A DNA stretch of 64,000 bases from Hirsutella rhossiliensis. Lineage: Eukaryota > Ascomycota > Sordariomycetes > Hypocreales > Ophiocordycipitaceae. A program made the translations under genes and the position numbers. This document shows, one piece after another, positions 22,202 through 32,050 of this stretch. The first letter of the stretch is position 1; each line of letters begins with the position of its first letter. Under the pieces are notes generated by a model, which did not search any database, was not told the origin of the DNA, and was given only the letters and a program-made list of their open reading frames with translations. The stretch spans positions 7,378,001 to 7,442,000 of the forward strand of contig NW_025408669.1 in the NCBI RefSeq assembly GCF_020360975.1, read 5' to 3'.

Positions 22202-22870
22202 ATGCAGTACGCCTGGGATACGATTGCCGGGGCTCGAGACGCAGTGACCAACGGGGTACAGGTTCGAGCCGCAATGCCCAGCAACTGGGTGGAGAGGTTC
22301 GGGCCGCGAGAACGAACAACACGGCAGGGTCTCGATCCGCGAGACCGAACAACACTGCAGGGACTGGGTCCGCGAGATCGAACGCCAGGCATGACATCGC
22401 CAAAAAAATTCACCACCTTTGCCCGGTTGACGAGATGGTCAACAAGTACGGCACTATGGACAGCGAAGGCCGGCTCACTATTCGGTTCAGTTGCGGCAGG
22501 TGTGGTTTGAAGGAAGTTGAAGCTCTGTGTCAATGAATCGGCGCCAACGATACAGGGCGAGCACCGCACAAACCTAAATGCCATGCTCCCACATCTTGTG
22601 CGGAGCCTGCATCGATGATCGCCCTACGGGACTCTCCGATGCCGCACATGTGAGACGAGGCTGGATTGCCATCTCTGTCTAGCCAGTACTCTGCTTGTTA
22701 AGTTGCCCAAATATGTTAAGGAGCCGGGCGGTGGCGATGGATGGTGGCACAAGGTGCCCAAGCAACATGCCACTCACCGCTCCGGCCTGAAGAAACGCCT
22801 TGGCTGCAGACGGTGCAAGGCCCGAGACGAGTTTGACGACAAGATCTTCAAGAAAACCAAGAAAGTTCGG
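22202..22870 (+). pseudogene. remnant of a cysteine zinc-finger (RING-like) gene
   Basis: A well-placed ATG at 22202 opens a 102-aa frame with a thrice-repeated PRDRTT-like phrase. A possible intron (about 22256-22335) would switch to another frame reading HDIAKKIHHLCPVDEMVNKYG and then FSCGRCGLKEVEALC. That frame stops, and a third frame continues with MPCSHILCGACIDD, the classic second half of a RING finger, immediately after a TAA. Farther on, KRLGCRRCKARDEFDD lies at about 22795-22845. The CxxC plus CxHxxCxxC pattern points to a RING or related zinc finger broken by stops or indels. I found no splice pattern that joins all parts, so I call it a relic. Confidence in the finger is moderate, in the gene boundaries low. 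Confidence 0.45.
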
Positions 22871-23837
22871 CAAGGGAATCGATCTCTAAGAGTTCGCTCT
22901 GGTGCTTGTCCAAGCGATTCGTAATGTCGAAGTCAACGAGTAGTTCAAGAGGAACGCCAGCCACCACAACGTCAGCGGCTATTTGTGGGGCAGGGATGCC
23001 GTCAATGTCATGAGCGATGATCTCGTGACAATAAAGGATGTCACGCTCGAAGATCGGCCGGCAGATTCTCGCCTTCGCAAATAGAACATTGACTGCATGA
23101 GCCGTAACTGTTGCAGCGGCCCCTACGATCAGAATCAATTTCAGGACGTGATAACGTTTCTGTCAGGACAAGAAAGGGCCTATAATACGCGTTAGTAACA
23201 CCTCTATCGGGGGTGCCCTCATTTTGCATGGTGTAGCGGTATTATACCAGCTTGACAGTTTCTGATGAGGGACATTGCTGGCATTCTCCCCAAGCTGATC
23301 AAGGCAAGAGACAAATTTGTACGGGACGCTCTTCATCCCAAGATCCAGAGCGGTGGGGTCGATGTGGTCACAGCCTATTGTGAAGCAGTTGGCTTCCCTC
23401 GACTTATGTTGGTGCCAAATGGTTTTCTTGTTTCGGGCAGAATTAGAGTTGCGTCTGCACGACTGAATAGAGTATCAAACACGAGAGGAAAATTTCAAAG
23501 TTGAGACTGTTATATCTGGTGTACGTTGTAGCAACAACCTAGCTTCAGCGGTAGGGCCTATGCCGTCCGTGGCTGGGGCAACTACACCAGCTCGCGGAGA
23601 CACCCATGTTGTCCAGACACCAGGTTAAGCCGCACCGTAGCCAGGGTTGCCAAAGAGGCTTGCAGGCACCGGAAGAAACAGTCTGTGAGTGATAGACTAA
23701 GAGGCCTGCTCGAGCTGTCGGCAGCAAACAGAGTCCCCTTGATATGAATATTTATTCATTCGACAGTAGGCAAACCGGAATATGACTGTTGTTCTTTCAT
23801 ACATTGAACAGTTTCCGGCCATCGTAGCTCGATGCCC
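22871..23837. other. intergenic, lower GC
   Basis: Small ORFs (22848-23138 minus; 23265-23504 plus) have acceptable composition but no recognisable domain or splice partner. They may be debris of older genes. Confidence 0.35.
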
Positions 23838-24211
23838 TTAGGCCTTGCACTTGCCCGTGAAGCAGAAACCGCAGTCCTCTCTCCCCTGACCCCTTGAAGC
23901 ATCCAGGCCACCGCTTCCGTCCTTGTTCTTGGCGCAGCATTTGCCATCTCGATTTTTGCTAACAGTGAGCAGTGAGTAGACGGCTCCGCCAGTCAAACAT
24001 GCCCTTGAACGTCGACGTACCAGTTGTGGAACGAGTTCTGCGGCCCCAGCCTCTTTCCGGAGCATTTATCTTCGCCATTGCGCTGGCCGCTGCAGCCCTT
24101 GCGAGGCTCAAGGATGTTATCCCGCGGACCAAGGTCCTCGGGCGAGGGATTCGCGGCGGTCAAGGTCGCCAAGGTCATGGCCAAGGTAGCAAGAGTGGCG
24201 GCGAGCTTCAT
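23838..24211 (-). CDS. small secreted cysteine-rich protein (103 aa)
   Basis: Two-exon gene: exon 1 24021-24211, intron 23959-24020 (GTACGT donor, TAG acceptor), exon 2 23838-23958. The product has a clear signal peptide (MKLAATLATLAMTLATLTAA), a short acidic propeptide-like stretch ending in PR (a possible Kex2-type site at EPRK), and a mature part with eight cysteines, including a CC pair near the middle (KCCAKNK) and CGFCFTGKC at the end. Splicing creates one of the cysteines (HN-C-KNR), which supports the model. It resembles small secreted effector or defensin-like proteins in architecture only; I recognise no family. It sits at the left edge of the AT-richer island that also holds two other secreted Cys proteins. 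Confidence 0.75.
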
Positions 24212-25800
24212 TGTGGCGGAAAGTTGGTTGCAAAGATGACGGACGGCGAGACTGCACTTTAGCGTACGGATGCGAGTCTTCCGACAGTTCGACCCGTCCC
24301 TTTATATCTCTTCCCTGCTAACCGGGAACCCCCTAGCTCGTGTGCTCTGAGCCTTCCCTCGGCACTTGGAATCCCTGGCTTACAATCCATGTGCTGAACA
24401 AAGCGGTTCATTGGTAAGAGTGTCTCAGTTGAGGCGTACGGAGTAAGCGTGGCGGAACCGGTAGTTTGGAACATTGCATACGCAGCACATCGACACTGGA
24501 ACACTCCGTCGCGGGAGAAGATTGAAAGTATTGGGTTCCAGCTAGCAAGCGAGATTTGCAATACCACGCACGCACTGGATATGGTACCGGCGAAGACAGT
24601 CCGGGATAGAACAGGCCTCCTTCAGTTTATCGGCACTGTGGCTTATGGCTTTCTTTTTTGTCAAGACACGTTCTGTGCACGGCTTGGGCTCACAGCAACT
24701 CATTCGCGGTCCCTTAAAGGCCGCGCCGAGACAGTGTCAGCTCTGTGGCTAGTCATCACATGCCCTCTCAAGTCAGAATGGCAAGGACCTACATGCCTCT
24801 GGTATTTCATAGATACTTTCACAGACCGGAACTTGACCTTGATCGGCTTAAGTCAAATGATTATTTCGGCCCGCCGGCTGTACCAGCTCCCTTGGGAATA
24901 TAGGCAAACCTCATAAGGCACTGCTATAAACAGCAACCACAATAATAACGAGGGAGCATAATTGAACAATCGCAACTTTAATTGCCTCTGTCTAAGCCTG
25001 AAGACAGCTTATCTCATGTTAATAAGTCCCGTATACTTCGAGTCAAGGAAGTTGAGAAGTGATATTGTATATTGAGAGGGCGATGACAATCATCACGACC
25101 TATGTTGGTTGGAGGATGAGACTATTAGCTCCCCCTTATGTTACGGCTTCACGCCTTGCGTTCAGTTCTCAGAAATGACAGCTTCGGGCCAAGCAGGCAT
25201 GTGAAGGTTTCTTTGCGTGACCCTGCGAGTGGCTCGTAGGTGGTATTGTGGCATAAGTATCATCCCTCATGGGGTCTCATGCTGCTGACGGTTAGCGAAT
25301 GTCAGTGAAGAGGGTGATTCACGGCATCTACAGCGAGTGGACGCGCTATTCAGTGATGCGCAATCAATCAGCAACGGCTTCGACAGACAGGACGCTGAAA
25401 AGGGAATTCGATCGGCACAGCCACATAGTTAGATCTCGGGCTTTTCAAAGAATATCGTTTTGTTTCCTCGATAGCATTGCTCGGGAGATCATCCCGATCT
25501 GAAAACAGGTCTAGCTTTGCGTTTCATGGTATGGCGCAAACGACGCTCTTCATCATCATCGTCATCGAGTGCTGGCTTGAGGGCATGCCCAGGTCAACAT
25601 GCGATTGCCTGATCCAGTCTTGCCGCCAGTGTACGCTTGCCCCCCCTTTTTTCGCGATATGACAAGCCATGCAAGCATCACCGTCGATGGATGTGGAAAT
25701 AGCCGACTTGCAAAGCTTCCGCTAACGATAGCATTGCAAATGGGTCAATATATAAACGAGTAGCCACACCTGGACCCCGTGGCCTTGGACCTGCCCATAA
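24212..25800. other. gene-free AT-richer stretch
   Basis: No coherent ORF; the 155-aa ORF at 24449-24916 looks like chance sequence. A TACGGAGTA motif occurs at 24437 about 225 bases upstream of the small secreted gene. AT content is visibly higher than in the flanking gene blocks. Confidence 0.4.
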
Positions 25801-26645
25801 CTAGCAGATAGGTCCAACTCGAGCGAACCTTGATCTGTGGCAGGACGAGAGCCGTCTTTCAGATTGAACGACAAGACTTTCACAACGATCCCCTAATGAA
25901 GGGTCCGGGTGCAGAATGTCCCGAATTTTATCGGTTGCTGAGCTGGATACTAAGTGCTGAGCATCTGCCGAGAAACAAACCGAAAGGACCCTGTAATCGT
26001 AGCCCTCAAGCGCGCAGAGGCACGTGCCTGTATAATATCCTAGATCTCCACAGTCTGTCGTGCGAGGCTGAGACAGGCCGCTGTTCAGTTGCGGATATTG
26101 CGCTGGCCCTGATAAAGGTCCCGCGGACATCGACCCCTGCAGTGGCGGGGGGCAGGCACGAGTCGTATCATATCTAGGCGCTGTTGTCTCGGCCCCTCTT
26201 CAAAGGCTGAAGGAATCAAACGGTTATTTCGGGAAAGACGGCCCGCACGCAGTCGCCGTGGCCGACGAGTGTCACAAGGCACGAGCAAGACTGTCTACCT
26301 CAGACCCGGCCCGTGCCGTCCTTGGGAGACAACAGAATGAGCTTGCTGTCTACGGAGAAGCATGCACCACTGGCGCATTCATAAGCCGGCACTTGGATAC
26401 ATGATTGCGAGGTCACGCCACAGAGCCTAACAGTGCCATCGTGTGAATCCGAGACGAGTCACTGCCCGTTGGGTGAAAAGGCGACGGACGTGACCCAGGA
26501 GGTGTGGCGATGCAGTGCCACTAGACATCCGACCGAGGCTAGGTCCCGACTCCCGAATCTTGAGGGTTCCCTGTGACGAGGCAGACGCAAGTAGTCGGCC
26601 GCCAGGAGACCGTGCTAATGAAGTGACGTCGCCAATCTAGCGTGA
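25801..26645 (-). pseudogene. decayed WD40-repeat gene
   Basis: On the minus strand, pieces of at least four WD40 repeats can be read in changing frames: VTSLARSPGGRLLASASSQG and TLKIRES; then SWVTSVAFSPNGQ, a stop, and LVSDSHDGTVRLC; then LVTLVGHGDCVRAVF; then GTCLCALEGYDYRVLSVCFSA followed by QHLVSSSATDKIRDI-like text. These match the pattern L-GH-x-VxSVAFSPDGxxLASGSxDxTIKIWD of fungal NACHT/STAND-WD40 (HET-E-like) and related proteins. Internal stops and frame changes show it is not functional. The N-terminal effector and NACHT parts are not recognisable upstream; 26650-27000 holds only unassigned text. Confidence 0.7.
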
Positions 26646-27020
26646 GCTCTCCCCTTCTACTCTCGCTTCACTGTGGTTTTCGCGAACGCAGATCGACACG
26701 AAACGCCGTCATGGCAGCTTCCTGGGCTGTTGTCGAAATCTTCCAGGACGCTGTCTTGTCTATCAAAGTCTGTCCATACAGTGCTTGAGCTGAATAATGG
26801 TCTTGCTTGGCTCTTTGGTGGTCTTGAGAATCAAAATAGCAGAGCCTAAGCCGAGACGAACTGAGAAAGAGATGATACCCCAAAATTGATATCCCTCCGG
26901 GTGTGAATGGGCCTGCTGATGAACGAAAGTCCCAGACAGCTCGACATGGCCTGTAAGCGTTCTTTGTAGCTTCCTGTTCAAAGACCCAGTGCAACGAAAA
27001 GCTCGTTTCCGCAGATTAGA

Positions 27021-27345
27021 TTTCTATGGCATGTACTTATGCTGTCTGTTGAAGCCGCAAGTGTTACAAACTACATATAGGTGCTGGCTTCGAGGCTTTG
27101 GGGATCTCATGCATTCTTTCACATGAAACGAGGTACATGAATGCCCGCCATTCCCTGTATCTGAGCAAGGGAGCTTCTTGCCTCCCTTTGCGCCTCGTGC
27201 CGCCAATTGTTTCTCGGTAGATTGATCCGCACAGTCACTACAACTGGTGCTCAATTCAAGACCTGGTATAGGCCCTCCTTCGACGCCAGGATCGTAAGCA
27301 TGGACGTCTTCAAACTGGAACCTCTCTATGTGTTGTCGTTAACCC
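27021..27345 (-). pseudogene. orphan coding exon with cysteine pairs
   Basis: Minus-strand frame open from a TAA near 27340 to a stop at about 27024, reading FQFEDVHAYDPGVEGG, then STSCSDCADQS, and later YVVCNTCGFNRQHKY. It contains two CxxC pairs and several other Cys/His residues and has convincing protein-like composition, but no ATG and no identified upstream exon. It could be the last exon of a small zinc-binding protein or a gene fragment. No family recognised. Confidence 0.35.
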
Positions 27346-28523
27346 CGGTCATCCGAGAAAGCTGCAGCTGGGCGGTGAGCGGCATCTGGGGCACTGTGCA
27401 AGTGGGCATTAGCATGAATCTGGAACCCAGGGATTGATAATAGTAGGTTGAGGTATAAAATCGAGAACTATAGTCTGTATATTATCATCATCAATAACTG
27501 GGTTACTTTTACATGTTTATGCTAAGCTTTCTGCCAGCAGGACAAAGACTTATATTAACTATACCGATGACACCTCCACTTGGGCGTGCCCCTATTTTGC
27601 TGGTAGTCAAGTGGTATTTGCATGTTTGACACTTTCGTTATAGTTCGAACCTTTGACCGGCCATGGTCACGAACTGCTACCGGATACCCGGCAGTCCTTG
27701 ACCCATTTTAAGCCCAAAGTGGACAGCTAGTTTAATTATGTTAGTCCCCGCACTTGGTGACACGGATAGGAAGGAGACCAGCAATTGGCTGAAGCAACGG
27801 GGAATAATGCTTGGTGTACGAGCATAGCTTATTCCCGGCACCTTCTGGTGACCGCATTGAGACTCTCCTGGCCATTCTGTCGAAATGGCTCCGAGATGCC
27901 CCAACTCCCGTCTTCCCCTCCTCATCTCTCCCCTTTAGCTATGCCTTCGAATACTTCTATACTCTCCCGGCCACTACGAGTCAAGACCCAGACAGGCATT
28001 TGGTGCGTAGGATCGTGGGTGTCACTGGAATTTTTCCACGCTCTGGATCATGCCTCACCCACGTGAACCACCATGGAATACCTAGCTGCGCCGTAAAAAA
28101 GTATTAAAGGGAGATGTCATCTGTCTTCCACCTCGTTACACTATACGCCACGCAAAGGTGTGCTATTGTAGCCGGATGTAGCCGTTTTAATACCGTTTAT
28201 ATTTAAGGAAGTGTGGGATACGTAGTAAGACTGTCTATAGTTTTAATCCGCTTTACCGAATGTAGGTCACTTTCGAGCCCAGCCACCATAGGGAGGACAG
28301 CGGAGCCATTCCAAAAAACATTACTCTCAAAACCGCCCTAAGAGGTTGACTTGATATAGTCAGACAAAGGGGTAGGGTATCCTACCGTTAGCCATAAAAA
28401 GACCTCTCAAGTCCGCTTCCTATTTAACGCGTTTTTCCTTGTCTAGCATCGAAGCAATAATCACCATCTACTACAGGCGCTCTTACACTCTAGCTTTACT
28501 TTGCCTCCTAATTCTTCTCCGAG
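27346..28523. other. AT-rich intergenic stretch upstream of the Cys-repeat gene
   Basis: No gene recognised. The frame at 27811-28107 (+) has a protein-like piece (IETLLAILSKWLRDAPTP) but no domain. The right end is the promoter of the secreted Cys-repeat gene, rich in TA steps. Confidence 0.35.
28419..28430 (+). promoter_or_regulatory. TATA-like element before the Cys-repeat gene
   Basis: CCTATTTAACGC about 100 bases upstream of the ATG at 28524, followed by a CT-rich leader (TAGCTTTACTTTGCCTCC). Position fits a TATA box, but no expression evidence is available. Confidence 0.3.
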
Positions 28524-29621
28524 ATGAGGCGCAGTATTATCACGGCGGTTTTCCTTTTAGGGAATGGGCTTACCCTTGCCGCTAACGACCTAATAGCTCC
28601 TGAGAAGTATGCAGTCGAGGAAGTTGGACGCTCGGGTACTGCTCAGGGCTCTATTAACGACGATTTGACTTCTGGGCTCAGCGGGCTTGACGACTATGGC
28701 GACGACACTAGCTATTCTACCGGGCTCCCCCCGCCCGGCCCGGCTCCAACTGAGGGGTCATGTGCTGAAGGTAAGAAACAGTGCCATGGAAAGTGCGTCG
28801 GAAAAGCCACGGTGTGCTGTGGTAAGGGCAAAAAGAGGTGCGGCAAGAAGTGCATCTCAAAGAACGAGCTATGCTGTGGTAACGGCAAAAAGAAGTGCGG
28901 CAAGAAGTGCATCTCAAAGAACGAGCTATGCTGTGGTAACGGCAAAAAGAAGTGCGGCAAGAAGTGCATCTCAAAGCACGAGGTGTGCTGTGATCACGGC
29001 AAAAAGTTGTGCAACAATGAGTGCATCTCACACGGAGAGCTCTGCTGTGAGCACGGCGGAAAGAAGTGCGGCAAGGAGTGCATCCCACACGACGAGGTAT
29101 GCTGTGGCTCCAGTGGGTTTCATTGTAGCGTCGAGAACCCATTCTGCACCGACAGCCCAAGAGGATGCTCCAAGTGTTCCAAGGGAACCAGTTGCTGCGC
29201 CGACGGGTCGACCTGTGAGGGGGATACGCCTCAGTGCACCGTCGACAGCGAGGGCCAGACGATGTGTTGTGCCAACGGCCAAGTTGGATGCAGAGGGAAA
29301 TGCATTCCCAAGGGATCTACTTGCTGTGCCAACGGGTCGGTCTGTGGGGGGTATACGCCTCAGTGCACAATCGACGTCAGTGTCTTCGTTGACACTTCCG
29401 GCGGCGCCGTGTCCCAGACGGTCTGCTGCGCATTTGGGCAGAAAGCTCTGGGCGGCAAATGCTATGCCGGCAATGCAAAGCTTATGCCGTGCTACCAGAA
29501 TCCTGTGTGCGATTGGGGCGCCGGGTACTATTGTGCATGGAACCAGGGCAATGCGGATTCGAAGTGCTGCAAGCTGAACGAATACTACAAGGGCACCCAA
29601 TGTGTTCCGAAGCCTTATTGA
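28524..29621 (+). CDS. secreted cysteine-repeat protein (365 aa)
   Basis: Single-exon gene. Signal peptide about residues 1-20 (MRRSIITAVFLLGNGLTLAA), an acidic low-complexity region to about residue 75, then a cysteine-dominated remainder with more than 40 cysteines. Residues about 77-195 hold a tandem array of 19-20-residue units of the form GKKKCGKKCISKNELCCGN; two adjacent units are identical at the protein level and nearly so in DNA. After that come longer, more diverged modules with CCADGSTC, CCANGQVGC and CCANGSVCGG. The CxxxC...CC pattern resembles short disulphide-rich modules of granulin, chitin-binding or EGF type, but I recognise no named domain. No GPI tail or transmembrane helix, so it should be secreted. 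The flanks are AT-rich with TpA bias while the gene itself keeps normal GC. Confidence 0.85.
   Translation: MRRSIITAVFLLGNGLTLAANDLIAPEKYAVEEVGRSGTAQGSINDDLTSGLSGLDDYGDDTSYSTGLPPPGPAPTEGSCAEGKKQCHGKCVGKATVCCGKGKKRCGKKCISKNELCCGNGKKKCGKKCISKNELCCGNGKKKCGKKCISKHEVCCDHGKKLCNNECISHGELCCEHGGKKCGKECIPHDEVCCGSSGFHCSVENPFCTDSPRGCSKCSKGTSCCADGSTCEGDTPQCTVDSEGQTMCCANGQVGCRGKCIPKGSTCCANGSVCGGYTPQCTIDVSVFVDTSGGAVSQTVCCAFGQKALGGKCYAGNAKLMPCYQNPVCDWGAGYYCAWNQGNADSKCCKLNEYYKGTQCVPKPY
28830..29010. repeat. 57-base in-frame tandem repeat in the Cys-repeat gene
   Basis: Three consecutive units of about 57 bases around AAGAAGTGCGGCAAGAAGTG; the two at about 28866-28979 are almost identical, and flanking units are diverged. 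The near-identity implies recent duplication or gene-conversion homogenisation. Confidence 0.85.
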
Positions 29622-31372
29622 TCGCCTTGGCTTGGCTGGGTAAATGGCAATTGGTAAGGGCAGCCCTCTTTAGGGGTCAGCCCGTCTTCGTCAGCCTATA
29701 CGGGCCTGAGCTCCAGAGGCTCGGGCATATACATATAGTGCTTGTAGGTAGTTAGCTATCTTTGTATTCGTTTTGCCCTTTGTTGGGTTAGGAGTCCTTA
29801 TAAACCTCTACGCTTTGCTTGAGGGGATTACCGTTACAGACTAAGGCGTAGGGATAGCTTATAGGCTAAACGCTAAAAGGCGTATCTATAGGTAGAGAAT
29901 AACGGTAATAAAAGCAGCCAAAGAAATCAAAGCTAGCAGTTAATATATAAGCCATGTAGAGCATTATATATAGTTTGAAGTATCTGTTGGCGCTTCCAGC
30001 TCCTCGATGAGCTAGGACTGACGGTGGTCAAAGCCAATATATCACTGCCACCAAGAGGCTCTACTGTGGAGCATGTTATGTTCCTTTTGGCGGCAATTCA
30101 GCAGAGCAAAAGGCCGAGACAGTCATGGGTCCAAACAGCCCATCAACCACGGATAAGAAGCCCTCCACTGAACCGAAACAAGACAATGGCAACAACAGGG
30201 AGTCCGATGCTCCCCTCCAGAATGGGCGGCTTCCATTCACCTGGAGGCATAGAATCCCGGTATTGCAAGAACTTGAAGCACGCCACGGCCGTACTCCAAA
30301 ATTGAGGCGTTGTTGGTACAATGGCAGCACACAAGTGCCGCTGGCCGACCAACGACGAGGGGAATATAGATGCCGAAAGCTTTGATGTCTGCATGAGTAG
30401 GCTTACAAGCTTCCATCTCCCCACCGGCGAAGCCGCCAGGTAGGAACGACTCTGTTTCCGGTTTGAACCCGAAGAGTGCGGGACCTATGTCGCAGATTAC
30501 CGTGGCGACAAGACCAATGCGACGGACGCTAATCGTCTCGCTACTTTGAAAGATGTCCTATAGGTCTTTGCAGATGATTCGCCGGTTTCTGTCAGCAGGT
30601 GAGCGCTGGTAAAACGCAAATTTGGGTTTGATTCTCAGTTTTGGCATGAGGAACTGGCTTGGAGGACTCTGTGCTTTTAGACATATCGATAGCAGGTCGG
30701 ACTGACAAATTCATATACAGCTTCGTTGTTGCTCGCGACTACCCCCGAAACTGCAAATAGTGTTTTATGTTTGAAAACACCGTAATTGAATTGAAAGCCT
30801 GATCAAACCCTTGTGGGGAGTATGGGGTGCTTGCTTGCCACATGTGAAGGACAACATCTCATCACGACAAGAGGCGGTTGTGCCGAGACAATAACAGGTC
30901 GACATCATCTACATGATGTGTCTGTGTGGTTGGTCAGGCGGGTTTAGTGTGGTTTTGCCTGGCAGAAACCAGGGGTATGGCATGAGAATTTCAGTTGGAT
31001 AAATTCGTTATTCATACAAGTTCGTCACATGTGTGGCAAATTCGACCCCAAAGCAGGCCATTTGCGGAAGCATGAGCAGGGCAGCAGCGTTATCGGTGGA
31101 ATTACTAAATTGAACCAAGCTGACGGTAAACGCCTATTCCTGGCCTTGCACCCGTCCTCATAATTATTATTGCTCCTCCATCTCAAAGGCAGAAGGTGAG
31201 CCTCGCAAGACTCCTTCATCTCATAAGGGACACCAGAAGAAACCAGGCAACAGCAGCCCTTTCGAAGAAGCGGTAACGGGAGCCTCGTTTATCAGCCACA
31301 TTAATCCATTCGGCATCTGATCTTGATCTCGTAACGCGTGCAACGCGGGTAAGCGGTTCGAAAACGCGCGTC
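29622..31372. other. AT-rich stretch with RIP-like dinucleotide bias at its left end
   Basis: 29740-29990 is dense in TpA and poor in CpA/TpG (see findings). Farther right, small ORFs at 30125-30385 (+) and 30143-30424 (-) overlap and cannot both be real; neither has a recognisable domain. No transposase, reverse transcriptase or terminal repeats seen. Confidence 0.4.
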
Positions 31373-32050
31373 CTAACCGGGGTAGGGGCCGGGGCCGTTG
31401 GAGCACTCGGGGCGCTTATCACCATGTCGGCAGGGCCGGGGAGTGGGCCGGCACTCGGGGCGCTTGTCACCATGTCGACAGGGCCGGGGACGGGGCCGGC
31501 ACTCGGGCCGGTCGTCGTCTTCGCCGCAAGGCCGGGGACGGGGCCGGCATTCGGGCCGCTTGTCGCCAGCTCGGCAGGGCCGGGGACGGGGCCGGCACTC
31601 GGGCCGGTCGTCGTCTTCGCCGCAAGGCCGGGGACGCGGCCGGCATTCGGGCCGCTTGTCGCCAGCTCGGCAGGGCCGGGGACGGGGCCGGCACTCGGGC
31701 CCGTCGTCGTCTTCGCCGCAAGGGCGAGGCCGAGGGGGGCGGGGCGTACCGCAGTTGATAAGACCCTTGAGGAGGCAAATCTTGCAGAGAGTCGCGGCGG
31801 CCTCGGCGTCCTCGACCTGCTCGGTGCCTTCGACCTGCATGAAGTCCTCGACGGACTCGAGGTTGCGCTTGAACTTGCAGCAGATGTGGGCCTTCAACTT
31901 GCACAGAGTCTGGCTCTCCTGGTCCGACATACCGCTGAGCTGCTGAGCGGTGTAGCGTTGGGCATTGACCGAGGTGGCGTCCATGTTCTCGGGCGAGGCC
32001 ATGGTGCCGGCCACGAAGGCGACGGCCATTGCAAGTGCCTCAATCTTCAT
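31373..32050 (-). CDS. secreted protein with alternating acidic/basic Pro-Arg-Cys repeats (225 aa)
   Basis: Single exon starting at 32050 (MKIEALAMAVAFVAGTMA signal peptide); in-frame upstream extension is unlikely. The N-terminal half of the mature protein (to about residue 115) carries six cysteines in CKLKAHICCKF and LCKICLLKGLINC. The C-terminal half is a tandem repeat of about 16 residues, PRPRPC(G/R)xxDxRPEC(R), with two alternating versions: an acidic one (GEDDDRPEC) and a basic one (RAGDKRPEC or RHGDKRPEC). About seven units are present, each with two cysteines. I recognise no family. The alternating charge and paired cysteines suggest intermolecular bonding or a cell-wall or matrix role, but that is inference. 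It closes the right side of the secreted-protein island. Confidence 0.8.
   Translation of the reverse strand: MKIEALAMAVAFVAGTMASPENMDATSVNAQRYTAQQLSGMSDQESQTLCKLKAHICCKFKRNLESVEDFMQVEGTEQVEDAEAAATLCKICLLKGLINCGTPRPPRPRPCGEDDDGPECRPRPRPCRAGDKRPECRPRPRPCGEDDDRPECRPRPRPCRAGDKRPECRPRPRPCGEDDDRPECRPRPRPCRHGDKRPECRPTPRPCRHGDKRPECSNGPGPYPG
31405..31735. repeat. 96-base higher-order tandem repeat (2 x 48)
   Basis: In-frame repeat in the gene above. Units of 48 bases encode 16 residues; acidic and basic versions alternate, giving a 96-base higher-order period. Copies are nearly identical, so length polymorphism between strains is likely. Confidence 0.85.

Noticed and set aside
24449..24916. 155-codon + ORF in the AT-richer island
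   Set aside because: No domain, no leader, amino-acid order looks random.
27600..27665. tRNA-like pattern (TGGTAGTCAAGTGG ... AGTTCGAACC)
   Set aside because: A- and B-box-like words are present, but the T-stem does not pair and the acceptor stem is poor.
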